Below are positions 34,130-43,545 of a stretch of 64,000 nt of DNA, in pieces. Location: NCBI RefSeq assembly GCF_002000245.1, contig NZ_MTCM01000008.1:122258-186257 (forward strand), given 5' to 3'. Under the pieces are notes generated by a model that ran no database searches, had not been told where the DNA came from, and was given only the letters and a program-made list of their open reading frames with translations. The position numbers and the translations under genes were made by a program. The DNA comes from Sphingobacterium sp. CZ-UAM. Lineage in GTDB: Bacteria > Bacteroidota > Bacteroidia > Sphingobacteriales > Sphingobacteriaceae. The stretch's first letter is position 1. Every line of letters starts with the position of its first letter.

Positions 34130-34543
34130 ATGAAAACAAAATGTATCCTATTTTCTGGGTTGATTGCAACAATGATCTTTGGCTCGGTATCCTGTGGCAA
34201 AGACGATGGACCAGATGAAGGCTCAGACAAGGGCTATCCAAAAAATGTAACCATTGAATACAAGTTTACTGTAGCTTCGGGTACGCCGAACAAGGTGGAA
34301 CTATCCTACACGAATGAAAGTGGAGGAAGGGAAAACGTGAAAGATGTCATACTACCATATTCGAAAAAAATAAGTCGTACTGTAAATCCGTATGATGATG
34401 CATATGCTCATTTTTCGGCATTCGGTCCAGGGGGAATAAAGGCGGAGGTTTACATAGACAACAAATTAATAGGCACTAAAACTGCGTCCTCAAATTCTGC
34501 GACGGCAAGTTTTAATGATGCAGTTAGTTACATATGGCGGTAG
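34130..34543 (+). CDS. small lipoprotein, MmpS-like beta-sandwich (137 aa)
   Basis: I chose the ATG at 34130 because it gives a proper lipoprotein signal (MKTKCILFSGLIA...GSVSC with the lipobox cysteine). The longer frame from 34100 has no sensible start. The acidic linker KDDGPDEGSDKG is followed by a domain with IEYKFTVASGTPNKVELSYTNESGG and VILPYSKKI, resembling MmpS-type accessory domains seen in Bacteroidota. The product is probably anchored in the outer membrane. A long hairpin follows. Confidence 0.7.
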   Translation: MKTKCILFSGLIATMIFGSVSCGKDDGPDEGSDKGYPKNVTIEYKFTVASGTPNKVELSYTNESGGRENVKDVILPYSKKISRTVNPYDDAYAHFSAFGPGGIKAEVYIDNKLIGTKTASSNSATASFNDAVSYIWR

Positions 34544-34549
34544 GTTGCA

Positions 34550-34590
34550 GACGCATCCCTGAAAAGTGCTTCGCTTTTCAGGGATACGTC
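34550..34590 (+). terminator. long hairpin terminator
   Basis: ATCCCTGAAAAG pairs with CTTTTCAGGGAT around TGCTTCG, extended by GACG / CGTC with one mismatch. It starts 6 bp after the lipoprotein stop. The T tract is weak (TCTCAAATTTC). Confidence 0.7.
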
Positions 34591-34832
34591 TCAAATTTCA
34601 CCATCTAATTTCCTTTATTCACCGAATTTTCCTGTCCTTTAGTCTAAGTCCATAGATCGGGCGACTAAGCTATCTTTAAGTAAATATATAAAGGTTAAAT
34701 GCCATGTCGTGAGGTATGGTTTTAATTTTTGCGTATAGATCTAAATAGGAAAGAAAGAAATAAAATGAACAAAAATGGTTATTTTAGAGAAAAGGAAATT
34801 GTTTACGATCTCAATAAATAAACCCCTAAATC

Positions 34833-36002
34833 ATGAAAAATCTTTTCACCGTTTTATTGCTTTTCATTCTATTGCCGCTGTCGGCACAACAGGCGCTTTT
34901 TAATCCCCAAGAAATCATTTCCCCCGAAATCCACGAAGACAAATCAGTAACATTTAGGGTTTTTGCGCCCAATGCCCAAAAGGTGGAACTCTCCGGCGAC
35001 TGGATGCCCCGCGAAGGATGGAATATTGTCCCTAAAGCTATGACCAAAGGGAGAGACAGTGTCTGGACCTTCACCAGTCCTCCCTTACCTTCGGAGTTAT
35101 ATAGTTACAATGTAATTATCGACGGAGTGAAAACGACCGACCCCAACAACGTATACCTTATTCGGGATGTGAGTTCTATTTTCAACGTTTTTATTGTGGG
35201 CGGAGGCAAGGCTGACAACTATTCTGTTAACAATATCCCCCATGGTACAGTGGCCAAGCGTTGGTATGATTCTCCCGGAAATAAAATGAAACGCAGAATG
35301 ACTGTTTACACGCCTGCAGGATACGAAACGAGTCGAAAAGATTACCCTGTTCTTTACCTCTTGCATGGAATGGGCGGCGATGAAGAGGCTTGGATGGATC
35401 TTGGTAGAGCGTCACAAATTATGGACAACCTCATTGCGCAAGGAAAAGCCGAGCCAATGATCGTCGTGATGACCAACGGTAATGTTTTTCAACAAGCTGC
35501 ACCAGGGCAATCGGACAAGGGGTTTTATAAACCTACGATGGCCCTGCCACACACCATGGATGGCCAAATGGAAAAGACTTTCGGGGATGTGCTGGAATTT
35601 ATCAATAGCAATTACCGCGTCAAGAAGGGGAAAGACCACACGGCCATTGCAGGGCTTTCCATGGGTGGTTTTCATTCGCTCCATATTTCCAGACACTATC
35701 CCAATACCTTTGGATATATGGGCTTGTTCTCGGCTGCCGTTATGCCACGATCTGAAGTACTCCCTGAGTTTTACCAAAATTTAAATGAAAGTCTTACCCG
35801 CCAAAAAGAAAATGGTTATCAGCTTTATTGGATTGCCATGGGCAAAACCGATTTTCTTTACAATGAAATAAAACAATACAAGGATAGGTTGGATCAACTC
35901 CATATGCCTTATGAATATCACGAAAGCGAAGGCGGCCATATTTGGGCCAACTGGCGGGATTACCTTACTCTTTTTGTGCCTAAGTTGTTTAAAGCACCGT
36001 AA
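34833..36002 (+). CDS. secreted carbohydrate esterase, CE1/Fes-like (389 aa)
   Basis: The signal peptide is MKNLFTVLLLFILLPLSAQ. Residues about 35-120 are an E-set/CBM48-like domain (VTFRVFAPNAQKVELSGDW). An esterase D/enterochelin-esterase-like catalytic domain follows, with LYLLHGMGGDEEAW as oxyanion region, nucleophile Ser276 in GLSMGG, a probable acid Asp in GKTDFLY and a His in GGHIWANWR. Such proteins deacylate plant polysaccharides (feruloyl or acetyl esters). It is monocistronic. Confidence 0.88.
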   Translation: MKNLFTVLLLFILLPLSAQQALFNPQEIISPEIHEDKSVTFRVFAPNAQKVELSGDWMPREGWNIVPKAMTKGRDSVWTFTSPPLPSELYSYNVIIDGVKTTDPNNVYLIRDVSSIFNVFIVGGGKADNYSVNNIPHGTVAKRWYDSPGNKMKRRMTVYTPAGYETSRKDYPVLYLLHGMGGDEEAWMDLGRASQIMDNLIAQGKAEPMIVVMTNGNVFQQAAPGQSDKGFYKPTMALPHTMDGQMEKTFGDVLEFINSNYRVKKGKDHTAIAGLSMGGFHSLHISRHYPNTFGYMGLFSAAVMPRSEVLPEFYQNLNESLTRQKENGYQLYWIAMGKTDFLYNEIKQYKDRLDQLHMPYEYHESEGGHIWANWRDYLTLFVPKLFKAP

Positions 36003-36088
36003 GGGAAATATAAATAGTATCCAATAACTGTTATTTCGGTTATTCTAAAGACTGACTGCTAGTGTATTATAAGTTATAAGCTTTATAC

Positions 36089-36116
36089 AATAGCCAGGTC
36101 TCACGACCTGGCTATT
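36089..36116. terminator. bidirectional terminator between convergent genes
   Basis: AATAGCCAGGTC and GACCTGGCTATT form a perfect 12-bp stem with loop TCAC. It lies between the esterase (+, ends 36002) and the rubredoxin-domain gene (-, ends 36146). T tracts are short on both sides. Confidence 0.75.
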
Positions 36117-36145
36117 TAGGTGATTACATTAAAAAGCATCGTTCT

Positions 36146-37615
36146 TTAATTGATCAGTTTCCTAAAAGTTGACTTTTCGGTTTCACAAATGCTACAACAA
36201 TATGTTGCAGGTAGGTTTTCAAATAGTGTTCCAGCGGCGACATGCTGTGTACTATCTCCCCAGATGGGATCATATATTGTCTGACAAGCCGGACATTGAT
36301 AAGTGACCCTGACCGGATCGGATTTTTCCGTTGTAGCCTGCGTAGGAAGATGATGAGGTTCTTGGGCCACTGTTCTACCTTGAAGTTGATAAAAATCTTC
36401 ACACAATGCCAAAATCACATTGATAAGTTCTGCTCGTTCCACGCGTTTTCGATAAGTAACAAAATCTCTTGAATTAGGGTTAAAATCTGGTGTATGTTGC
36501 ACTTGAAACCAAGATTTATCTCCCTTAGATTCGATAAAACGCAAAATTACAGATCCCCAGATTCCACTCTTTGGTTGCATTTTAATACCAAAACAAAGTT
36601 TGTACGTGCGGATATCCAACCAGTTCATATGGTGCACCAATTCCTGCTTAAGCGCTAATGCGATGGGATCAAAATCTTCCGTCATCCAATTGAGTTCGTT
36701 TAGGGCATGCCGGAGGTTGATTCGATGTCGGTCTAAGACACTATCCCAATCAGCTCTTGTTGTAGGTTGAATATCTTTAATAATAATTGATTTCCAGGGC
36801 GTAGTGTACAATTGGCCTATCCTGTGTCGCAGACAGAGATGACATATGTCGCGTAAAAAAGCGGTCGAAAAGGTTTCGGAACGTCGGTATACGCCCAGCC
36901 ATAGTCTATCTTGGTAGCTATTAAACCCCTCATAATAAGGGAGCTTAAACGCAGGCTCCATAAAGGGCTGTTCTGTCGGCTGGAAAAGAAATTTTCCGGA
37001 GGCAATAGCCGATGCTTCTAACTTCTGTCCCAACGTTTGTCCTTCGCTTGAACTTGCAACCAGCGTCCCGATCATCATGAGCTCCAAAAACAGCGTTAGT
37101 CTCGCAATATCGTCTGTGTTTACAAGGGTAGACCAGGTATAAAATAAGTTACTTTTGGGAAATCGGAGCTGCAGGTGCCAATAATTGCTAAATTCCGAAG
37201 TGATGAAATTTAGATTTCCAGTATAATAAGGTACCAAAGACTGTGTGCAGTCCACAACATTCACTTTTAATTGGGGATTGAACTCGAAACTGTCCAAAAC
37301 ATCTTTGTATACGCCTTCACGTACCCATGGCCCCTGATTAAAAAGCCCGTCGGCTACATATGAACTCACAATGTTTGGATATATATCTTCACCGATTTCA
37401 TAAGCAAACTCCTGATTGATGAGTATATATTCTAATTCTTCGAGTTGCGTCTCGTTTACCCTAAAATATAATTGCTGTCTACTACCAAATTTAACTTCCG
37501 TAATACCCACCTCTTCCAAAGGAATCAATAAGTTGACGAGCTCTCCTGGAGAGATTGCACCGCCAGAAAGGTTAACCTTGATAAACTGTCCTTTTTTTAT
37601 CGTTTTACTCTGCAT
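36146..37615 (-). CDS. nitrite-reductase-like scaffold fused to rubredoxin (489 aa)
   Basis: Residues 1-75 (FIKVNLSGGAISPGELVNLL, RQQLYFRV) match the ferredoxin-like half-domain of nitrite/sulfite reductases, and residues about 75-420 continue that fold. I do not find the C-x5-C / C-x3-C siroheme-[4Fe-4S] ligands that NirB at 43546 has, so it is unlikely to reduce nitrite itself. The C-terminal 60 residues are a rubredoxin: YQCPACQTIYDPIWGD and CCSICETE supply the Cys pairs. It overlaps the end of the nitrate-reductase fusion by 11 bp and should be co-translated with it. An electron-transfer role to nitrate reductase is inferred. Confidence 0.78.
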   Translation of the reverse strand: MQSKTIKKGQFIKVNLSGGAISPGELVNLLIPLEEVGITEVKFGSRQQLYFRVNETQLEELEYILINQEFAYEIGEDIYPNIVSSYVADGLFNQGPWVREGVYKDVLDSFEFNPQLKVNVVDCTQSLVPYYTGNLNFITSEFSNYWHLQLRFPKSNLFYTWSTLVNTDDIARLTLFLELMMIGTLVASSSEGQTLGQKLEASAIASGKFLFQPTEQPFMEPAFKLPYYEGFNSYQDRLWLGVYRRSETFSTAFLRDICHLCLRHRIGQLYTTPWKSIIIKDIQPTTRADWDSVLDRHRINLRHALNELNWMTEDFDPIALALKQELVHHMNWLDIRTYKLCFGIKMQPKSGIWGSVILRFIESKGDKSWFQVQHTPDFNPNSRDFVTYRKRVERAELINVILALCEDFYQLQGRTVAQEPHHLPTQATTEKSDPVRVTYQCPACQTIYDPIWGDSTQHVAAGTLFENLPATYCCSICETEKSTFRKLIN

Positions 37616-40600
37616 AGGATTTTACCTCCTTATCCTTTTCTATTACGTAGTTTTCCAGAATACGTTTAACTTCGGGTTTACAGGATCCACAACCTGTCCC
37701 AGCGCCGGTGGATGTACATAACTCCTGGAGGTCGGCACATCCATCACTGATACATCGTTGGAGATTTCCCTCGCCAACTTGGCTGCATGAGCATACCAAT
37801 CGCCCGACGACAGCTTCCTTGGCCGTTCCGCTTCGTAGTAGCTGCAGTCGTTTTTCACTCAATTCGATCCTGTTTGCGATCAGGTTTTTAAACTCAAGAA
37901 ATTCGTTCTTGTCTCCGATCAAAATGGCACCAACAAGTCTATCCTGATAGATAATACATTTTTTGTAATAGCGTTTGGCCTTGTCGATAAAAATAATCTC
38001 TTCATAGTCCTCATTTGGTGTTTCTGTAAGACCGATGCTACAGAGGTCAAAACCTTGTATTTTGATAATATTCATAAACAGGCTTCCCTTATAATGGCTG
38101 CTGATATCTCCCTGAAGATAATGTGCAACTATAGCAGCCTGTTCTTCGGCAGCTGCAGTGATACCGTAAAGTGTCCCTTCGAATTCTGCAATCTCACCGA
38201 TGGCATAAATAGCAGGGTCGCTGGTGTTCATATGATTATCCACGACCACACCCCGTTGGCAAAGTAGGCCAGCATCCCTGGCTAATTCGATATTGGGCGT
38301 AGTCCCTATCGCCAGGATGAGGGCATCGCATTTGATCTGTCGTCCACTCTTTAATTCGATCTTTGTCAGTTTATTGCGGCCACAGTATAGTTGAACTTCG
38401 TCGTTATAGAAAATATCGCAGCCGAGATCTATCATTTCTTCGTGAAGCAATTGGCTCCCAAGTGGATCCAGCTGCCGATTCAAAAAACGCGAAACACGTT
38501 GAACGATGGTGATTTTTGTTCCATTTTCACGAAGGGAAGCGGCCATTTCCAGCCCTAATAATCCTCCGCCGACGATAACGACATGTGCCTGCTTAGGAAG
38601 GTATCGCTTCAATAGGTCGGCGTCAGTCCGACGTCGCATCGTAAAAATACCAGGTAGCTTCGGCACATGCTTTGGCAGGCTGGGCCGGCTGCCTGTCGCG
38701 AGAATTAAGATATCATAATATGTTTTAATACCGCGAGAGTCCATGACATATTTGTTGCTTCTGTCGATTGCCGTAACCTGGACGGCACGTATATGCCGGA
38801 TATCAAGTAAAGGCTCCTCTTCGTCTTTCATTTTAACCAATTGCTCCCATTGAAGCTCGCCACTGACATAATGTGGTAGCATGACACGATTATAAAAAGG
38901 CAGATCCTCATTACTGAAAATAGTAATTTCATCGGTCTTGTTCAGTTCCCGAAAGGAGCGGACAAAACCATGCGCTCCGGCACCGGCACCGACGATGACG
39001 ATACGTTCCTTGCGCTTCACATGAGGTTCGACACGTACTGCGCAAAATTTAAAGTCAGGCTCCTTTGAAATAGGATCCACCAAATCATTGGTCAGATTAT
39101 TGGCACGATGGAGATCAGATCCTAATATCTTGCCCCAATGCATCGGTAGAAAGACGACTCCAGATTTAATTGTCTCGCTGACCCGTGTTCTGACACGAAC
39201 TTCACCCCGTAGCGAATAAACATTTGCCAATTGCCCGTCAATCAAGTTCAGTGCTGTTGCATCGCTTGGATGGATTTCCAAGAATGCAGTCTGAATATGT
39301 TGGTTCAGCTTACTTACCTTGCCAGTTTTAGACATGGTATGCCATTGGTCACGGATGCGTCCTGTAGTCAGGATAAGCGGGAAATTTTGGTCAGGCAGTT
39401 CGCTGTGATGCTGATCCGGCGGGCTGTGTAATTGCGCCCGCCCACTTGGCGTAAAGAATTTGCGATCCTGAAAAAGTCGTGGGCTGCCTTTTCTCTTTGA
39501 TCGATCAAAAGGCCATTGCACGGTATTTAGATTGTCAATAAGTTTATAATCCAACCCAGCAATATCAATATTTGTCCCGGCCGTTAACTGGACATGTTCT
39601 TTGTAGATGTCCTGTTGTGTAGGATATGAAAAACCTTTAAAACCCATTTTTTGTGCAAACCTTGCAAAGATTTCGGCATCCGGAAGAGCTTCGCCTGGCG
39701 GGTCAATAGCCTTATGCAGGTGACTGATCCTGCGTTCTGAATTCGTCATTGTACCTTCTTTTTCAGCCCATCCAGCTGCAGGAAGAATAATATCGGCAAA
39801 GTCCAAGGTCTGGGGCTTGTTGGATATCTCCTGTACGACAACGAATTTAGCCATTTGCAAAGATTTTTCCACCAGCCTTGTGTTTGGAAGGCTGGTGAGG
39901 GGATTGGTGCAGAGAATCCAGATCGCCTTCAATCGTCCGTCGGCCAAGGCTTCAAACATTTCGGTGGCTGTGAGCCCTGGTTTGCTGCTCACGGTAGTCC
40001 CTGACCAGAATTGTTGGATTTCATCGCGATGTGTTTTATTATCCAAATCACGGTGAGCAGGCAGCAGGTTTGCAAGCCCTCCAACTTCTCTTCCGCCCAT
40101 AGCATTGGGTTGTCCAGTTAGCGAAAAAGGACCACTTCCCGGTTTTCCGATTTTCCCTGTAATCAGGTTGAGATCAATTAGGCTCAGGTTTTTATTAACC
40201 CCCACTACGCTCTGATTCAATCCCATAGTCCACATAGTCAGAAGGCTATTGGATTCGCCAATATAGCTGGCTGCGCGTTCAATGTCTTCCGCCGGGACAC
40301 CACATATCGCAGCGGACTCCAATAAGGTACGTTCGAATACCCGTTTTTTGTACATTTCATAGCCTTCGGTATGATGGTTTATGAAATCAAGGTCTATGTC
40401 TCCTTGTTCGATAAGCAATCTTCCCAGCGCATAATTGAGCGTGATGTCTGTCCCTGGGTTAATCTGCAAATGCAGGTCAGCCAACGCGCAGCTGTCCGTG
40501 ACACGAGGGTCGACAACAATAATTTTGGTCGCTGGATTTTTAGCTTTGTGCGCCTCTACACGTCGCCACAGGATCGGATGGCACCAGGCGGGATTGGCAC

Positions 40601-41126
40601 CTGCGACCAAAAAGCAATCGGCAAGCTCGATATCGTCGTAGCATATGGGTACACTGTCTTCCCCTAGGGTCTTTTTGTATGCCGCCACAGCACTGCTCAT
40701 ACAAAGACGTGAATTGGTGTCAATATTGTTCGTGCCAATAAATCCCTTAACCAGTTTATTGAGAATGTAATATTCCTCTGTAAGGCATTGTCCAGAAGCA
40801 TAAAATGCCACAGCATCAGGACCGTGTTTTGCAATTAACGTGCGGAAGACCGCTGCTGCGCGATCCAACGCTTCATCCCATGAAACACGTTGCAACGGAC
40901 TGGATCTATGGTGCCTCATCTGGGGATAGAGCAGCCTGTCTGAGCGATCATTGACTGTATATTGCAGATTCATGCCTTTGCTACACAATTTGCCTTGATT
41001 GACGGGGTGCTCACTATCGCCGCTAACAGAAATCAGTTGATTTTTTTCGACCGATATCTTCACGCCACAGCCCACACCACAGTAGCAGCAGGTACTTTTA
41101 TATACATTGTTCGACTCTTTATTCAT
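37605..41126 (-). CDS. nasA: assimilatory nitrate reductase fused to NirB-like FAD reductase (1173 aa)
   Basis: Residues 1-60 carry the [4Fe-4S] motif C-x2-C-x3-C...C (CCYCGVGCGV, GKLCSKG). Residues to about 670 are a molybdopterin-guanine-dinucleotide nitrate reductase (SNSLLTMWTMGLNQS, GKIGKPGSGPFSLTGQPNAM). From about 673 a second enzyme begins: an FAD/NAD(P)-dependent oxidoreductase (IVIVGAGAGAHG, VVIVGGGLLGLEMAA, IYAIGEIAEFEG). Near residue 1110 a BFD-type [2Fe-2S] domain follows (LVCSCSQVGEG, TGCGSCKPE). It reduces nitrate to nitrite in the cytoplasm, with its own NAD(P)H-oxidising module. It is the third gene in the - strand unit cobA, transporter, nasA, rubredoxin protein. Confidence 0.9.
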   Translation of the reverse strand: MNKESNNVYKSTCCYCGVGCGVKISVEKNQLISVSGDSEHPVNQGKLCSKGMNLQYTVNDRSDRLLYPQMRHHRSSPLQRVSWDEALDRAAAVFRTLIAKHGPDAVAFYASGQCLTEEYYILNKLVKGFIGTNNIDTNSRLCMSSAVAAYKKTLGEDSVPICYDDIELADCFLVAGANPAWCHPILWRRVEAHKAKNPATKIIVVDPRVTDSCALADLHLQINPGTDITLNYALGRLLIEQGDIDLDFINHHTEGYEMYKKRVFERTLLESAAICGVPAEDIERAASYIGESNSLLTMWTMGLNQSVVGVNKNLSLIDLNLITGKIGKPGSGPFSLTGQPNAMGGREVGGLANLLPAHRDLDNKTHRDEIQQFWSGTTVSSKPGLTATEMFEALADGRLKAIWILCTNPLTSLPNTRLVEKSLQMAKFVVVQEISNKPQTLDFADIILPAAGWAEKEGTMTNSERRISHLHKAIDPPGEALPDAEIFARFAQKMGFKGFSYPTQQDIYKEHVQLTAGTNIDIAGLDYKLIDNLNTVQWPFDRSKRKGSPRLFQDRKFFTPSGRAQLHSPPDQHHSELPDQNFPLILTTGRIRDQWHTMSKTGKVSKLNQHIQTAFLEIHPSDATALNLIDGQLANVYSLRGEVRVRTRVSETIKSGVVFLPMHWGKILGSDLHRANNLTNDLVDPISKEPDFKFCAVRVEPHVKRKERIVIVGAGAGAHGFVRSFRELNKTDEITIFSNEDLPFYNRVMLPHYVSGELQWEQLVKMKDEEEPLLDIRHIRAVQVTAIDRSNKYVMDSRGIKTYYDILILATGSRPSLPKHVPKLPGIFTMRRRTDADLLKRYLPKQAHVVIVGGGLLGLEMAASLRENGTKITIVQRVSRFLNRQLDPLGSQLLHEEMIDLGCDIFYNDEVQLYCGRNKLTKIELKSGRQIKCDALILAIGTTPNIELARDAGLLCQRGVVVDNHMNTSDPAIYAIGEIAEFEGTLYGITAAAEEQAAIVAHYLQGDISSHYKGSLFMNIIKIQGFDLCSIGLTETPNEDYEEIIFIDKAKRYYKKCIIYQDRLVGAILIGDKNEFLEFKNLIANRIELSEKRLQLLRSGTAKEAVVGRLVCSCSQVGEGNLQRCISDGCADLQELCTSTGAGTGCGSCKPEVKRILENYVIEKDKEVKSYAE

Positions 41127-41145
41127 AGTAAAAGGGATACTAATT

Positions 41146-42450
41146 CTACACTTCTAATGACACATTTTGAACGACAGTTTCAGTTCGAGGATGAAAACGC
41201 ACGAGGAGGACAGTGAAACCTATCAGAAAAACGCCAATACCGATATATTGAAAGGCATCCGCATAACTGAGCGTTTCGGATTTAAAAAGAAATCCGACTA
41301 ACATTGCTCCAATATTTCCTCCGGCACCGACGATTCCGCTCACACTGCCAATGTTATCTTTATTAATGAAGGGGACGATACCATATGTACAACCATTTGC
41401 CATCTTGAGGAAGAGTGCAAAAAGCAACATGGTGATAATCGCTAGAAGTAATGTGTTGGAAGTGGCGAACAGACTTATGCCGATTCCTTCCAAAATCAAT
41501 AGTATACCGAGAATTATACCCTTACCTTTAATGCCGTAACTTTGTCCTACTTTATCACTTATAATACCGCCAAGCGCACGGGCGAATAGATTCATGCCGC
41601 CAAAGATACTGGCAAGGGCTCCCGCCAGGATAATTCCGGTATCAAAACGATCGATAAAGAAGGTAGCAGCGACGTTGTCAACCGTGATCTCTATCCCGAA
41701 GCAAGCCGCATAGGCGAGTGTAAGGATCCAGACACGATAGTCCTTTAACGCGAGCAAAAATGAACCATTTTTCTTGCTATTGATTCTCCCGCCTTCGGAG
41801 AGTTTTTTGAAATTGCCTTGCGGTGTATCTTGCGTATACCGATAATAGATGTATGCCATAATGAGAAGGATAATACCGGGAACAACCATGGCAACCCGCC
41901 AAGAATCCGACTGGCTCACGAAGCCCATGCCGACGAATGCCGCAGCAATGAGCGGCATGACCAGATTAGTAACCCCTCCGCCAAGGTTGCCCCAACCTCC
42001 AGTTACGGCATTGGCCGTACCAATAATATTGGGTGCAAACATCATTGAAGTATGGAACTGCGTAATCACAAAAGACGCACCGATGATACCGATGAAAAAA
42101 CGAAATAACAAAAAAGACTCATAACTATTACTCAGTCCAATAAATAAAACAGGAATCGAACCTGCGACCAACAAAATCGTGTAAGAGATCCGTGGTCCTA
42201 GGGTATCACACATCTTCCCGATAAATAATCGCGCAATAATTGTTGCTGAAACAGAGGCGATAATGATATTTCCGACTTCACCTTTAGTCAATCCGAGTTG
42301 TTCCCTAACCAGTGGCATAAGCGGGGCGACGCCGAACCAGCCAAAGAAACAAAAGAAAAAAGTGATCCATGTAATGTGAAAAGTGCGCATCTGTACACCT
42401 TTAAAAGATAAAATACTAAGCTTTTGGAGAGGTTGTTCTTGTGCATTCAT
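41146..42450 (-). CDS. narK: MFS nitrate/nitrite transporter (NarK/NasA type, 434 aa)
   Basis: I set the start at ATG 42450 (MNAQEQPLQKLS). The frame stays open to 42828, but that extension overlaps cobA and has no transporter features. The protein has about 12 membrane helices and family motifs: FFCFFGWFGVAPLMPLVREQLGL, GKMCDTLGPR, GNLGGGVTNLVMPLI and GIVGAGGNIGAML. It imports nitrate or exchanges it for nitrite across the inner membrane. The stop is 19 bp before the nasA start on the same strand. Confidence 0.92.
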   Translation of the reverse strand: MNAQEQPLQKLSILSFKGVQMRTFHITWITFFFCFFGWFGVAPLMPLVREQLGLTKGEVGNIIIASVSATIIARLFIGKMCDTLGPRISYTILLVAGSIPVLFIGLSNSYESFLLFRFFIGIIGASFVITQFHTSMMFAPNIIGTANAVTGGWGNLGGGVTNLVMPLIAAAFVGMGFVSQSDSWRVAMVVPGIILLIMAYIYYRYTQDTPQGNFKKLSEGGRINSKKNGSFLLALKDYRVWILTLAYAACFGIEITVDNVAATFFIDRFDTGIILAGALASIFGGMNLFARALGGIISDKVGQSYGIKGKGIILGILLILEGIGISLFATSNTLLLAIITMLLFALFLKMANGCTYGIVPFINKDNIGSVSGIVGAGGNIGAMLVGFLFKSETLSYADAFQYIGIGVFLIGFTVLLVRFHPRTETVVQNVSLEV

Positions 42451-42619
42451 GAGGAATATTGTTTGGTTGATGATTGAAATAATTGTCAAATGTTCAAGAC
42501 CACTAGGATTTAAGCAATCCGTTGCGAGCGTTTCGGTCTGTTTGATCTTGTTTGTCGTGTCCGTAGAGGCGATGATCCTCTCTGGGCACTTGTTGCAGCC
42601 TGTGATACAATCGGCTTGC

Positions 42620-43381
42620 TTATATAATAGACCTTTGTGCGACCGCGAGGCTGTGTGCATGCTGCAGATCGACGACATCACCGATAACGATAATGGCTGG
42701 ATGGCCAAGCTCATGCTCCTTGCTTGCCCTGACAAGGTCTTTGGCTTTGCACAATACCTGTTTTTGCTGGGGCAGGCTCGCATGCTGTATAATAGCCGCC
42801 GGGGTTTCTCCTTTGCCATACAGTACATAGGTACGTGCTATCTCGTCGAGTTTGCGCATGCCCATGTAGATCACGACAGTGGACCGGCTCTGGACAGCCA
42901 AAGGGAGATCCGCCGATAGGCTACCATCTTTTTTCATCCCCGTCAGTGCCCATACCCCTTCGCTGATACTGCGGTGGGTCAAGGGAATATTGTTGATGCC
43001 TGCGCCTTGCATGCTGCTGATGCCCGGAATGTAAGAAACCACAATATTTTTCCCCTGTACGGTAAGCCATTCTTCAAAACCACGCCCGAAAAGATAGGGG
43101 TCGCCCCCTTTTAACCGGACCACGCGGTCGTAGCGTGCACAATAATGTAGGATAAGCTCGTTTATTTCTTCTTGAGGGACGTATTTTCCATAAGGATGTT
43201 TGCCAACATAGTGTTTTGTACAGTTTTTATGTGCTATTTGAAGGATTTCTTCATTGATTAAGTTGTCATAAAGGATAACTTGTGCATTTTTTATCGCTTT
43301 ATAAGCTTTTATGGTTAATAATTCTGGGTCTCCAGGGCCAGATCCTACAATAAATAACGATGTTTTGCCTAATTTTTTCAT
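42620..43381 (-). CDS. cobA: uroporphyrinogen-III C-methyltransferase (253 aa)
   Basis: This is a SAM-dependent CobA/SumT enzyme with VGSGPGDPELLT near residue 12, VRLKGGDPYLFGRGFEE near residue 88 and YIPGISSMQGAG near residue 117. It makes precorrin-2, the precursor of siroheme, which the nitrite reductase NirB needs. It is the first gene of the - strand nitrate unit and diverges from nirB. The precorrin-2 dehydrogenase/ferrochelatase is not in this window. Confidence 0.93.
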   Translation of the reverse strand: MKKLGKTSLFIVGSGPGDPELLTIKAYKAIKNAQVILYDNLINEEILQIAHKNCTKHYVGKHPYGKYVPQEEINELILHYCARYDRVVRLKGGDPYLFGRGFEEWLTVQGKNIVVSYIPGISSMQGAGINNIPLTHRSISEGVWALTGMKKDGSLSADLPLAVQSRSTVVIYMGMRKLDEIARTYVLYGKGETPAAIIQHASLPQQKQVLCKAKDLVRASKEHELGHPAIIVIGDVVDLQHAHSLAVAQRSII

Positions 43382-43435
43382 GTTATTTTGTTTTTGTGTT
43401 CATTTTATATGTAAATCTATTAAAAAATCTGACAT

Positions 43436-43466
43436 AAATCATTAAATATTGGATTTTAAATGATTT
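43436..43466. promoter_or_regulatory. palindromic operator candidate between cobA and nirB
   Basis: AAATCATTAAAT and a facing TTTTAAATGATTT form a near-perfect inverted repeat centred near 43451. It lies between the two divergent nitrogen operons, where a common regulator would bind. The surrounding 160 bp are extremely A/T rich, so chance symmetry is possible. Confidence 0.4.
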
Positions 43467-43545
43467 TTATTTGAAAAAATATTATAAAAATCATATTTAT
43501 TTTGATTTTTTAATTTTTTATTCCATAAATTAGTGATGTTTAAAT

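Noticed and set aside
42451..42828. N-terminal extension of the nitrate transporter frame
   Set aside because: It overlaps cobA in another frame and encodes no membrane or transporter features. The ATG at 42450 gives the usual NarK N-terminus.
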